From assembly GCF_023016805.1 (NCBI RefSeq), contig NZ_JALKCH010000009.1, positions 1 through 64,000 of the forward strand: DNA of 64,000 nucleotides, given 5' to 3'. This document shows, in pieces, positions 16,570 to 27,366 of the stretch; position 1 is the first letter of the stretch, and each line of letters opens with the position of its first letter. The notes below the pieces were generated by a model. The model saw only the letters and a program-made list of their open reading frames with translations, did not search any database and was not told the DNA's origin. The position numbers and the translations under genes are program-made. This DNA comes from Ancylobacter crimeensis. GTDB taxonomy: Bacteria > Pseudomonadota > Alphaproteobacteria > Rhizobiales > Xanthobacteraceae.

Positions 16570-17721
16570 ATGACCGCCGACACGCCTGCCGACACCTCCA
16601 CCCCGACATCCGCCCGCTCCGGCCCGCCTGCGCCGATTCCCGTGACACTGCTCACCGGCTTCCTCGGCGCCGGCAAGACCACGCTGCTGAACCGGCTGCT
16701 GTCAGACCCCGGCCTTGTCGACACCGCGGTGCTGATCAACGAGTTCGGCGAGATCGGGCTCGACCACCTTCTCGTGCAGCATTTCGACGACGCCACCGTG
16801 CTGCTCTCCTCCGGCTGCCTGTGCTGCACGGTGCGCGGCGATCTGGTGGAGGGACTGGAAGCGCTGCTGCGGCGCATGGACAATGGCGAGATCCCGCCCT
16901 TCCGCCGCATCGTGATCGAGACCACCGGCCTCGCCGACCCAGCGCCCATCCTCCATGTGCTGATGATGCACCCCTATCTGCTGCTGCGGCTGCGGCTCGA
17001 CGGGGTGGTGACGCTCGTCGACGCGGTGAACGGCATGGAGACGCTGGACGCCCATTCCGAAAGCGTGCGGCAGGTGGCGATTTCCGACCGCATCGCGCTT
17101 TCGAAGACCGACCTCGTGGACAGCGAGCCGCGGCGCGCCGCCCTCGCCGCCCTGCGTGCCCGTCTCGCCGCGCTGGCGCCGGCCGCGCCGGTGCTCGACG
17201 TTGCAAAGGGCGAGGCAACGGCGCAGGCGCTGCTCGATGCCGGCCTTTATGATCCGGCGAGCAAGATTGCCGATGTCGCGCGCTGGCTGGCGGAAGAGAA
17301 GGTCGCCGCCGCCGAAACCGGGATCGGGCACGATCCGAACCGGCATGACGACCGCATCCGCGCCTTCACGCTGGCGACCGACGCGCCGGTTGGAGCGGTG
17401 GCGCTCGACCTGTTCCTGGAACTCGTGCGCGGCACCCATGGCTCCAAGCTGCTTCGGCTCAAGGGCATCGTGAAGCTGATGGAAGACCCGGAGCGGCCGC
17501 TGGTGCTGCATGGCGTGCAGCATGTGCTGCACCCGCCGAGCCAGCTTCCCGCCTGGCCGGACGAGGACCGGCGCACCCGGCTCGTGATGATCGTGCGCGA
17601 TGTCGAGCCGGCGGTGATCCGCCGGCTGTTCGACGCCTTCATGGGCCTGCCGCGGCCGGACACGCCCGATCCGCTGGTGGTGCACGACAACCCGCTGGCC
17701 CCGGCGACGCTGCGGCGCTGA
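16570..17721 (+). CDS. CobW/COG0523 GTP-binding metal chaperone
   Basis: 383 residues of the G3E GTPase family. Walker A GFLGAGKTT (30-38), the metal-binding CLCC (83-86) inside SSGCLCCTV, Walker B region IVIETTGLADP and a guanine-specificity SKTD motif are present, followed by the CobW C-terminal domain (from about residue 255). Such proteins hand Zn2+, Co2+ or Fe2+ to target enzymes. A ZNG1/YjiA-like zinc role is as likely as a cobalamin role; no cobalamin gene or Zur box is visible nearby. It starts with ATG at 16570 and is convergent with the CAP-domain gene. Confidence 0.88.
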   Translation: MTADTPADTSTPTSARSGPPAPIPVTLLTGFLGAGKTTLLNRLLSDPGLVDTAVLINEFGEIGLDHLLVQHFDDATVLLSSGCLCCTVRGDLVEGLEALLRRMDNGEIPPFRRIVIETTGLADPAPILHVLMMHPYLLLRLRLDGVVTLVDAVNGMETLDAHSESVRQVAISDRIALSKTDLVDSEPRRAALAALRARLAALAPAAPVLDVAKGEATAQALLDAGLYDPASKIADVARWLAEEKVAAAETGIGHDPNRHDDRIRAFTLATDAPVGAVALDLFLELVRGTHGSKLLRLKGIVKLMEDPERPLVLHGVQHVLHPPSQLPAWPDEDRRTRLVMIVRDVEPAVIRRLFDAFMGLPRPDTPDPLVVHDNPLAPATLRR

Positions 17722-17747
17722 GGGCGCCGCCCGTCGCGCGGCCGGAC

Positions 17748-18410
17748 CTATTGGCCCTGCGGCAGCGGCGCGCCATTGAGCGTCACCGACGTGCTGCCCG
17801 GCGGGCCGGCGTCGACGAAGTTCGGGCCGCCGCCCGGCGGCAGCGCGGCGCCCTGTGTCGGCTGGCCGGCGCGGGGATCCGGCACCGCGAGCACCAGCGC
17901 CCAATAGACCTTGTACTTGCTTTTCGGCGCCAGCGCGGTGGCGATGCCGATGCGGGTCGCGCCGGGCAGCAGCATGTTCTTGTTGTGCGCGGGCGAATCC
18001 CGCCAGCCGGAGAACGCCTCGGCCAGAGTATGGTAGCCGGCCCCGACATTCTCCACCGCCTTGAGCCCGTCGAAGCCGGCCGCCTTCAGGCGCATGTTGA
18101 AGGTGCGCCCGCCCACGGCGTGGGACAGCTCGTCCTTCGACGCCATGAGCTGGGCCTGCTTGCGAGCCATGTCGGTGAGCACGGGATCGACGGTCACGGC
18201 GCTGAGGCCGCGGCCCTTGCGATAGTCGGAGAGCAGCAAGGCCGCTGCCTCGCCATCCACCTGCCCGCCCTTGGCGAGGTTCTGGTAGAAGGCCGGGTTC
18301 TGCGGAATGTCCGGGGCGGGCGGCGCACCGGCGCAGCCGGCCAGCGCCAGGGCGCCGGCGAGGACGACCGAGGCGAGGCCGCCGGCACGGACGAAACGGG
18401 AGATGCGCAT
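17748..18410 (-). CDS. CAP-domain (SCP/PR1) lipoprotein
   Basis: 220 residues. A lipoprotein signal with lipobox LALAGC (C26) is followed by a CAP domain: LLLSDYRKGRGLSAV, ELSHAVGGRTFN and SGWRDSPAHNKNMLL, the last carrying the conserved histidine-asparagine region. Bacterial CAP proteins are extracytoplasmic; their activity is mostly unknown. The C-terminus is glycine/proline rich. Start at 18410, where AGAGG stands about 9 bases upstream; upstream residues do not look coding. Confidence 0.85.
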   Translation of the reverse strand: MRISRFVRAGGLASVVLAGALALAGCAGAPPAPDIPQNPAFYQNLAKGGQVDGEAAALLLSDYRKGRGLSAVTVDPVLTDMARKQAQLMASKDELSHAVGGRTFNMRLKAAGFDGLKAVENVGAGYHTLAEAFSGWRDSPAHNKNMLLPGATRIGIATALAPKSKYKVYWALVLAVPDPRAGQPTQGAALPPGGGPNFVDAGPPGSTSVTLNGAPLPQGQ

Positions 18411-18534
18411 GCGGAAGGCCTCTTGGGGCTGAAACCGGATCGCCGTGTCTAGCCCGGCAATCGTTAGGCAAGCGTTAGTCATGTGGCGGGCGCACGAGGC
18501 GCGGGCGAACGAAGCGCAGGCGAAGCCCGCCCGC

Positions 18535-21072
18535 TCACGCGCCCTTGATCGGCTCGCCGCGATAGATGCTCCAGGTGGTGAAGGGAATGCCGATCCTGTT
18601 CTTCTTCAGCCGGTCGAAGACCGAGAAGTGCAGGTCGCTTTTCACGGTGAGCGCGTAATCGACATTCGCCACCACGCAGCGCAGCTCGAACTGGAGATAG
18701 CTGTCGGCGAAGTTCATCAGGAACACCCGCGGCGGCGGCGAGCGCAGCACCTGCGGATGATCGCAGGCGCAGTCGATCAGCAAGTCGCGGACCTGGTCGA
18801 CATCGGCGTCATAGGCGACGTTCACCTGCACGATCACCCGGCCGGTGGTGTTGGCGTGGGTGAAGTTCTTCACCATGCCGGTGATGAGGTCGGAATTGGG
18901 GATCAGCACCATGGCCCGGTCGAAGGTCTCGATCTCGGTGGCGCGCACGCTGATCCGGCGCACATAGCCTTCCTCGCCCTTCACCTGGATCATGTCCCCG
19001 ACCCGGATCGGCCGCTCCGCCAGCAGGATGAGGCCGGACACGAAGTTCGACACGATGGACTGCAGGCCGAAACCGATACCGACCGACAGCGCACCGGCGA
19101 CGAGGGCGATGTTCTGCAGGTTCAGCCCGAGCTGGCCCATCGAGATCGCCACCACCGTGATCGAGCCGACATAGCCGATGATGGTGGCGATCGAGTTCTG
19201 GAGCCCCGGCTCCAGCCCGGTGCGCGGCAGGATGGCGGCGGCGAACCAGCGCTGGATGGCGCGGGCGACGATGATGCCGATGACGAGGAAGATGACGGCA
19301 CCGGCCACGTCGCCGATGGTGATGGTCGAAGCCCCGATGGTGAAGCCGAAGCTGACGCGGCTGACGAGGTCGCGCAGATCCGCGGTCGAGGTGCCCCAGG
19401 TACCGACCACGATCACGACGACGGCGACCAGCGCGATCACCTTCAGCACGCCGGCGGTCAGCACCCCGAGCAGTTCGACGCTGGCCGGCCGCACGCCCAG
19501 CGTCTTGGCCACGGCGCGGGTGCGATGGCCCGATTGCAGGTTCTCGATGAAGAAGGCGTTGATCAGGCCGATGACGACATAGAGCGCGCCGGCGAGGATC
19601 GCGGCGGTCAGCGCGCGGGAGGTGAGGAAGGCGGCGAAGGCGACATAGCCGGTCACCAGCGCGATGGCGACGCCCAGGGTGAGGATCCAGAACGGCAGGC
19701 GCACCCAGCGCATCGCCGCCGCGACCATGCCGCCCGGCGCGTCGTCAGGCTTGGCCGATGGCGCGTCGTCGTCATCCTCGCCGCCGCCCAGCGCGTTCAG
19801 CGTGCGGGCGGCGATGATGCTGAGCAGCAGCGACATCAGCGCCGACGTCGCGACCGTGAGTTGAAGCGGCACGACGAGAGTGCGGTGGAGCCCGCCGAGG
19901 AAGGCGGTGGCCGCCAGCACCGTCACCGCGACGATGCCGCTGCGATAGAGCAGGCGCGCCGTCTCGTCCGACATCGTGGGTGCCGGCTGGCCGGAGGCGT
20001 CGGTCATCAGGCCGGAGGCGGACAATACGCGCCGGCGCGGCGCATCGGGGGCGAGCGCGGCCTGCATCAGCCCGCGCCCGACCGAGAATACCACCACCGC
20101 CAGCATCAGCGAGGCGGACAGCTCGCTCACCCGGGGGGGCAGCAGATCGAAGGCATTTCCGAGCGCGAGAACGGCCAGCAAGGCCACCGGGGCCGGTATC
20201 GCATAGATTGCCGCCGCCAGCACCGACAGCAGCGAAGCGCGCAGCCGCGACACCGGCTGTTCGGCCGTCTCGCGATTGAACCGGCGCAGCGGGCGGGCGA
20301 ACATTCGCGTCAGCAGCACCGTCACGAGGATGATGAGCGCCACGCCGGCCAGCACCGCGACCTGGCCCAGCACCGGCATCCGCGTGCCGGCATAGGCGGC
20401 CCAGTCGCTCATCAGATAGCCGATGCCGCGGAACTCGACCGGAATTCCCTGCGCCGCGGCGATCCAGAGCTGGGGGTCGAGCACGGAATAGGAGCGCGCG
20501 AACAACGTGTCGGTGAAGAGGGAGCGCCGCTTGCCGGTTATGCGGTCGGAAAGCTGGTCGGCCCGCACCTTCAGCAGCTTCGCCTGCTTCAGCACGCCGT
20601 CGAGTTCGGCGGCGCGGGCGTTGAGCTGGTCGCGCTCCTGGGTGATCGAGGCGTCTTCGGGGGGCGCATCGGCGGCGGGTTTGGGCCCGATCTCGTCGAT
20701 GCGCTTCCTCATGTCGGCGGCGCGCGGATCGAACTGCGCGATGCCCGCCGCCAGCATCTCGCGCGCGGGGTCGAGCCGGTTGCGCAATTCGTCGAGATCA
20801 ATGGGCCGCAGGCTCTCCCGGCCGAGCCCGGCCTCCACCCCATCGACGATGGCGCGCTGACCTTCCAGCTTGTCCTTGAAGGTCGCGAGGTCGGCATCCT
20901 GGGCGAAGCCTGCCGACAGGCCGGCACCCAGCACCATGACCAGCATCGCGAGCACCGGCAGCAGCCGGCGCCAGAACAGGGCGACCGGCCGGCGGGAAAG
21001 CGGGGCGGTGGACGGAAGCGAAGTCGCAGGCGCGGCGTCGCCGCGCGCATCGGTCGTCAGTCGTGCCGGCAT
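18535..21072 (-). CDS. DUF3772 MscS-family mechanosensitive channel
   Basis: 845 residues. An N-terminal signal/anchor (about 30-58) precedes a periplasmic helical DUF3772 domain (about 60-200), then roughly ten membrane segments, and a C-terminal MscS core: the pore helix region GFGLQSIVSNFVSGLILLAE (20 residues) near 640-660 and the beta domain with ERPIRVGDMIQVKGEEGYV. MscS channels release solutes on hypo-osmotic shock; DUF3772 members are large relatives whose extra domain may sense the envelope. The nearby NdvA-type exporter, also osmotic, is suggestive. ATG at 21072. Confidence 0.88.
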   Translation of the reverse strand: MPARLTTDARGDAAPATSLPSTAPLSRRPVALFWRRLLPVLAMLVMVLGAGLSAGFAQDADLATFKDKLEGQRAIVDGVEAGLGRESLRPIDLDELRNRLDPAREMLAAGIAQFDPRAADMRKRIDEIGPKPAADAPPEDASITQERDQLNARAAELDGVLKQAKLLKVRADQLSDRITGKRRSLFTDTLFARSYSVLDPQLWIAAAQGIPVEFRGIGYLMSDWAAYAGTRMPVLGQVAVLAGVALIILVTVLLTRMFARPLRRFNRETAEQPVSRLRASLLSVLAAAIYAIPAPVALLAVLALGNAFDLLPPRVSELSASLMLAVVVFSVGRGLMQAALAPDAPRRRVLSASGLMTDASGQPAPTMSDETARLLYRSGIVAVTVLAATAFLGGLHRTLVVPLQLTVATSALMSLLLSIIAARTLNALGGGEDDDDAPSAKPDDAPGGMVAAAMRWVRLPFWILTLGVAIALVTGYVAFAAFLTSRALTAAILAGALYVVIGLINAFFIENLQSGHRTRAVAKTLGVRPASVELLGVLTAGVLKVIALVAVVVIVVGTWGTSTADLRDLVSRVSFGFTIGASTITIGDVAGAVIFLVIGIIVARAIQRWFAAAILPRTGLEPGLQNSIATIIGYVGSITVVAISMGQLGLNLQNIALVAGALSVGIGFGLQSIVSNFVSGLILLAERPIRVGDMIQVKGEEGYVRRISVRATEIETFDRAMVLIPNSDLITGMVKNFTHANTTGRVIVQVNVAYDADVDQVRDLLIDCACDHPQVLRSPPPRVFLMNFADSYLQFELRCVVANVDYALTVKSDLHFSVFDRLKKNRIGIPFTTWSIYRGEPIKGA

Positions 21073-21199
21073 CGTCCACGGATTCCAGGGGCGGGTCGCC
21101 CTGTCTCCCGCCCGAACACGGCAGACTCATGGCAGAACAGCCATCCGGCCGCTACGGCATGCCGGGCCGGCGGCGGCTTCGCCGAAAACAGCCGGGGGT

Positions 21200-21847
21200 T
21201 CAGTTGCCGCGTTCGGCGGGCGGCAGCATGCGGGACTGCAGGTCGATGGCGCTGTCTACCACCGCGAGCGACGCGGTGACGAGGTGGCGGATGAAGGACA
21301 TCGCGCTCTGCCGGCGGGGCAGATGGACATGGCCGATCATCTCGTCCTCGGCGCGGGTCAGTTCACCGTAGTGGTTCACCACGATGCGCTGCATCCGGCC
21401 ATTGGTGGCGAGGAAAATGATCGCGAGATCCTCGACGCCGCGATCCTGCGCCAGAGAGACGATGCGGTCCATCAGCAGGGAACCGATGCCCTTGCCCTGC
21501 CATTCGCGCTCGACGCTGAAGGCCGCCTCGGCGGAGACCGGCTGGCCGGCGGGCACATCGAGCATGTGCAGCTCGCCAACGCCGCGCAGCACGCCCTCGA
21601 CGAAGTATCCGATCAGCTCGACGCCGCCTGCACGCATCCGCTCGCCATGGCGGCGCACCACCTCGTCGGATGTCGGGCCGCCGAAGCGCGTCAGCCGGCT
21701 CTGCGCATCAAGCCGCAGCATGTGCTCGACATATTGGTGGAACTCGCCGGAAAGCACCGGGCGGACCTGCCCCGGCAGCAGCGACACGCGCGGCAGGGGC
21801 TGGCGGGTCGCCGGGCGGGCATTTCTTGCGAGGGCGACGCTGGGCAT
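21200..21847 (-). CDS. GNAT family N-acetyltransferase
   Basis: About 215 residues. The acetyl-CoA loop is seen as VEREWQGKGIGSLLMDRI with the Q-G-x-G-I-G core; LTRFGGPTSDEVVRRH and AIIFLATNGRMQRIV are typical of a small alphaproteobacterial subgroup. Substrate unknown. The start is uncertain: ATGs at 21847, 21871 and 21895 are in frame; GAGAGAGA lies 11 bases before 21847, which decides weakly for it. Monocistronic on the minus strand between the MscS and protease genes. Confidence 0.78.
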   Translation of the reverse strand: MPSVALARNARPATRQPLPRVSLLPGQVRPVLSGEFHQYVEHMLRLDAQSRLTRFGGPTSDEVVRRHGERMRAGGVELIGYFVEGVLRGVGELHMLDVPAGQPVSAEAAFSVEREWQGKGIGSLLMDRIVSLAQDRGVEDLAIIFLATNGRMQRIVVNHYGELTRAEDEMIGHVHLPRRQSAMSFIRHLVTASLAVVDSAIDLQSRMLPPAERGN

Positions 21848-22063
21848 GGAGCGGACTATCTCTCTCGACATCGACGCATTGCGATGCACCCGCATCTTTT
21901 GCGTCGCAGCACAGATACGCCGATGACCGCGCGGAACAAGCCTCGCTCCTGCATGGCTCTCATGCGGAGAACAGCAGAAGAGACGAAAGAAAGCGGCAAC
22001 GCCGCACGCGTTGCCGACGAATATTGCCAATGGCCGGCGCCGGTCGGCAGCCGCCGGCACTCA

Positions 22064-22951
22064 TCAATGCGCGGTCGCGACCGCCTGTGCGCCGCCGCTG
22101 ACCTCCGCGATGGCGCGCTGCATCGCACCATCCGCAGTCACGCCGAAATTATAATGGCTCGTCGAGAACGGTCCCGGCTCGCCGGGATGGGCGGAGCGGA
22201 AGCCGACATAGACGCCGAGAAATCCGCCCGCGGGCGTCAGCAGCGCCGCGCCGGATGTTCCGCCCTCGGCATTGCAGTCGATCGCCACCTCGCGCGTGCC
22301 GCTCGGGCTGCGCTCGGTCACCGTGCGGGCGTTGCACTGTTCCAGCGAATGGTTCTCCACCCCGCCGGAACGGGCGGCGGCGGCCAGCACGAGCTTGCCC
22401 GGCACCGGCATGGAGCCGGCGAGACGATAGGGCTGGGCGCCGATCACCGCATGTTCCAGCGGCAGCACCGCCCAGTCGCGCACCGCGGGGGTGGCGTAGG
22501 GTTCGGTGGACCCGCAGACGACGCCGGCGACATTGATCGGCACCACCTGCCGGCGGCCGCCGGCATCAATCTGGAACGTGCAATTGGCGCCCGTGCCGCG
22601 CGGCCGACCGCCCGGCTCGAAGATGACATGGGCGGCCGTCACCAGCACGCCGCTCGACCCCACGAGCTGCCCGGTGCCGACCGCAGTGCCGCAGCGCACG
22701 ATGCCGGTGGCGCCGAAGCGGCTCTTCACCGTGGCGGGGGACATCTGGTAGGTCCGGGCATAGTCGTCCATGGAAAGCCGGCCGTCCTGCCCGATGATGA
22801 TGGCGGACGGGGCGAGATCGCCCCCCTTTGTCGGCTTCCTTGGAGCGGGATCATAGGCCAGTGCCGGGCCGGCTGAGAGCCCCATCACGGCAATCACCGC
22901 GCAGGCGGGACGGACGAGACGACCGAACTTCGAAACACCGCCACGCGCCAT
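22064..22951 (-). CDS. secreted trypsin-like serine protease (S1)
   Basis: 295 residues with a Sec signal peptide (VRPACAVIAVMGLSAGPALA, cleavage before YDPAP). The chymotrypsin-fold triad is visible: H in VLVTAAHVI, D in AVRDWAVLPL and S in AEGGTSGAALL. Cysteines at RCGTAVG, ANCTF, VVCGS, LEQCNA and IDCNA may pair. It would act in the periplasm or outside; target unknown. ATG at 22951 with GGGGAG 10 bases upstream. Confidence 0.85.
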   Translation of the reverse strand: MARGGVSKFGRLVRPACAVIAVMGLSAGPALAYDPAPRKPTKGGDLAPSAIIIGQDGRLSMDDYARTYQMSPATVKSRFGATGIVRCGTAVGTGQLVGSSGVLVTAAHVIFEPGGRPRGTGANCTFQIDAGGRRQVVPINVAGVVCGSTEPYATPAVRDWAVLPLEHAVIGAQPYRLAGSMPVPGKLVLAAAARSGGVENHSLEQCNARTVTERSPSGTREVAIDCNAEGGTSGAALLTPAGGFLGVYVGFRSAHPGEPGPFSTSHYNFGVTADGAMQRAIAEVSGGAQAVATAH

Positions 22952-23007
22952 GTCGCTTGCGCTCCCCGGAGAGAAGGAAGGCTGAACGTTGCGGGCCCGG
23001 CGTGACG

Positions 23008-23048
23008 ACGTCAAGACAAGACCGCGGCGGATCGGCGATCCACCGCGG
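23008..23048 (-). terminator. hairpin after the small secreted protein gene
   Basis: CCGCGGCGGATCG (23022-23034) and CGATCCACCGCGG (23036-23048) pair at 12 of 13 positions. On the minus strand TCTTGTCTTG follows. It separates the 89-residue gene from the protease gene. Confidence 0.6.
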
Positions 23049-23113
23049 GCTTTTGCGTGGCAATCGGGTCTAGCGGTGCCGGGTTAAGCAATCCTTGCCC
23101 GAAATGCGCCCGC

Positions 23114-23383
23114 TCACCGATATTGCTGCTCGGCCTGCCGGATGGCGGCATCGCCATTGGCCGCGGCCTGCGGATCGGCATAGGGCGTCACGACGAGGGT
23201 CGCGTTGCGGCCTTCGACCAGGGCCGGATGGGCCGGGGCGACGACGTTGGGCATCGCTGTCTCGTTCTGCATGGTCTGGTTCCACGCATTGCGCTCGTGG
23301 TCATCGCGCTTGGCTTCCGCGGCGGTGATGGCGGTAACGGCGAGAAGGCCGGCGGTGAGCGCCGTGGCAACGAGGTGTTTCAT
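23114..23383 (-). CDS. small secreted hypothetical protein
   Basis: 89 residues. A clear signal peptide (MKHLVATALTAGLLAVTAIT, cleavage near AAEA-KRD) is followed by a mature part of about 64 residues, hydrophilic, with no cysteine. AGGAGA lies 8 bases before the ATG. I do not recognise a family. It stands alone between two hairpin-bearing gaps and is divergent from the AFG1/ZapE gene. Confidence 0.7.
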   Translation of the reverse strand: MKHLVATALTAGLLAVTAITAAEAKRDDHERNAWNQTMQNETAMPNVVAPAHPALVEGRNATLVVTPYADPQAAANGDAAIRQAEQQYR

Positions 23384-23786
23384 GACACGTCTCCTGAAGC
23401 GAACCGGAAAGTGCCCCCCTGGGCGCGCTCCGGGGTGCTGGCGTCACGGCCTTGCGTCCCATTGCGCATTCCCACAACGCGGTGCCGTCACGACGGTTCG
23501 TGGGCTCACGAAGACGTGCAGTTACGCAATGACAGCATTACGTATCGTTATTAACATTGCAACTTGGCAATGTTTGCTGCAACAAGATCGCGCACCTCCT
23601 ACCATCAGCCGTCTTGCTGCCAGCGGATGGCGCGGCTAGAGGATTGCCGCGAAGGCCGCTCGGTCTTCCCGTTTGAAAATGCTCCAGCCTGTTGAATCGA
23701 GAGCGCTTTCCCGCCGGTCGGACGTCCGCGCCCGTTCGGAGCGTGTCCTCGAAGCGTGCAGCGCAAGATATTGAGGAGTGGCCGAT
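23384..23786. other. divergent control region with a perfect palindrome
   Basis: About 400 bases without a gene, between two divergent starts. Positions 23530-23575 are AT-rich and contain AACATTGC (23553-23560) and its perfect inverse GCAATGTT (23567-23574) with a 6-base spacer, an operator-like arrangement. I see no sigma70 promoter of good quality and no small frame with a ribosome site. Confidence 0.5.
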
Positions 23787-25001
23787 ATGGAGCTTGCAGC
23801 GGAAGCGGGCGGCTCGGTTCTGGCGGCGCGTTATGTGGCGCGCATGGCCGCCGGCGACATTCTCCCCGATCCCGGCCAGGCGCGCATCGTCTCGGCGCTG
23901 GCCAAGCTCGAGCAGCGCATCGCCTCGCGCCGGCTGGCCCGCAAGACCTCGGCGCTTGGCTGGCTGTTCGCCCGCCGCGAAACCGAGGCCCCGCCCTTGC
24001 GCGGGCTCTACATCTACGGCTCGGTCGGCCGCGGCAAGACCATGCTGGTCGACCTGTTCTACGAATGCGTGGCGGTGCGCAAACGCAAGCGGCGCGCCCA
24101 TTTCCACGAATTCATGGCCGACGTGCACGCCCGCATCTTCCAGGTGCGCAACGAGATGAAGGCCGGCAAATTAAAGGATGGCGATCCCATCGCGATCGTC
24201 GCCCACGCGCTGGCGCAGGAAGCGTGGCTGCTGTGCTTCGACGAGTTCCACGTCACCGACATCGCCGATGCCATGATCCTCGGCCGGCTGTTCGAGAAGC
24301 TGTTCGCGGAGGGCGTGGTGGTGGTCGCGACCTCCAACGTCGCGCCGAAGGATCTCTATGAGGGCGGCCTCAACCGCGCGCTGTTCCTGCCCTTCATCGA
24401 CATGATCCAGAAGCACATGGAGGTCGTGCACATCGATTCGCCGACCGACTACCGCATGGAGAAGCTGGACGGCGTGCGGAGCTGGTACGTGCCCGGCCCC
24501 GGCGAGAGCCTGTCCGACATCGACCGCGAGATCGACAAGATCTGGCGCCGCATCGCCGGGCGGGACGGCGGCGGGCCGCAGGTGATCGAGATGCAGGGGC
24601 GCCGGCTGAAGGTTCCCGCGGCCGGCGGCGGCGCGGCGCGCTTCAGCTTTGCCGATCTGTGCGAGGCCCCGCTCGGCGCGAGCGACTATCTGCGCCTCGC
24701 CCGCGCCTTCCACACCCTCGTCATCGAGCATATTCCGGTGCTGGAGCAGGACCGGCGCAACGAGGCCAAGCGCTTCATCACCCTGATCGACGAACTCTAC
24801 GACAATGGCGTCAAGCTGGTCGCCTCCGCCGCCGCCGACCCGGAGGACACCTATGTCGGCACCGAGGGCGCGGAGGCCTTCGAATGGGCGCGCACCGTCT
24901 CGCGCCTGCGCGAGATGCGCTCCAGCGACTACCTCGCCCGCCCCCACGGCCGTGGCGACTCGCAGGCGAGCGGCGCGACCACGGGGCTGGTCGAGACCTG
25001 A
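23787..25001 (+). CDS. zapE: AFG1/ZapE-type ATPase
   Basis: 404 residues. P-loop GSVGRGKTMLVDLFY near residues 76-90, Walker B WLLCFDEFHVTDIADAMIL (first 19), sensor ATSNVAPKDLYEGGLNR, and a C-terminal LGASDYLRLARAFHTLVIEH and FITLIDELYDNGVKL. In E. coli ZapE is linked to the division ring under stress; in mitochondria AFG1 acts in protein quality control. The ATG at 23787 lies 8 bases after GAGGAG; an in-frame GTG at 23778 overlaps that site. In many alphaproteobacteria this gene precedes mdh, as here with one gene between. Confidence 0.88.
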   Translation: MELAAEAGGSVLAARYVARMAAGDILPDPGQARIVSALAKLEQRIASRRLARKTSALGWLFARRETEAPPLRGLYIYGSVGRGKTMLVDLFYECVAVRKRKRRAHFHEFMADVHARIFQVRNEMKAGKLKDGDPIAIVAHALAQEAWLLCFDEFHVTDIADAMILGRLFEKLFAEGVVVVATSNVAPKDLYEGGLNRALFLPFIDMIQKHMEVVHIDSPTDYRMEKLDGVRSWYVPGPGESLSDIDREIDKIWRRIAGRDGGGPQVIEMQGRRLKVPAAGGGAARFSFADLCEAPLGASDYLRLARAFHTLVIEHIPVLEQDRRNEAKRFITLIDELYDNGVKLVASAAADPEDTYVGTEGAEAFEWARTVSRLREMRSSDYLARPHGRGDSQASGATTGLVET

Positions 25002-25228
25002 GGGGCGGCCGCTGTCGGCGCGCCCGTAAACCGCATGGCCTTCCGGCGCGGAGGCCGGCCGGCGGCCTGAGCGACGTCGGACGACCCCGCGCCTGCCGCC
25101 GCGATCACCGCCAATCCGGCACACGGGACGGCTGCGGCCATGACGGCGCCACCGTTTCCGCCTCACTTCCCCGTAACCCCCTCCCGGCGCGGCGGGCCTG
25201 CCCGCGCGCCCTGTGCCGGAAACGATCC

Positions 25229-27119
<1,891 letters not shown>

Positions 27120-27124
27120 CGTTA

Positions 27125-27156
27125 CGGGCGGGAATGGCGCCGGCCGCTCCCGCCCG
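27125..27156 (+). terminator. weak hairpin after mdh
   Basis: CGGGCGGGA (27125-27133) pairs with TCCCGCCCG (27148-27156) just after the mdh stop. No T tract. The rest of the mdh-sucA gap has an AT-richer patch (27195-27245) that may hold a sucA promoter, but I see no clear -35/-10 pair. Confidence 0.35.
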
Positions 27157-27366
27157 CACCGCCGCGTTAAGCAAATCTGCAGGTCAGGGGCGCACAAACG
27201 ACTCTACCTGTCATGAATGAACGATCTAGATAGAGGTAGGTTACGCTTTCCCCCGCTCCTGGGGGTCCGGCAAGGAATGACCGAGGCTCTGCCGTCGCGT
27301 CGGCGCCTCCTTTCCGGATGAGAAAGCGCCTCCACCGGGCCGGCGACGACCCTTCGGGAGTCTTGG

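Noticed and set aside
18445-21279. A 944-codon open frame opposite the MscS channel gene
   Set aside because: It is the shadow of the conserved channel; composition is dominated by H, R, D, G and Q and no motif is seen.
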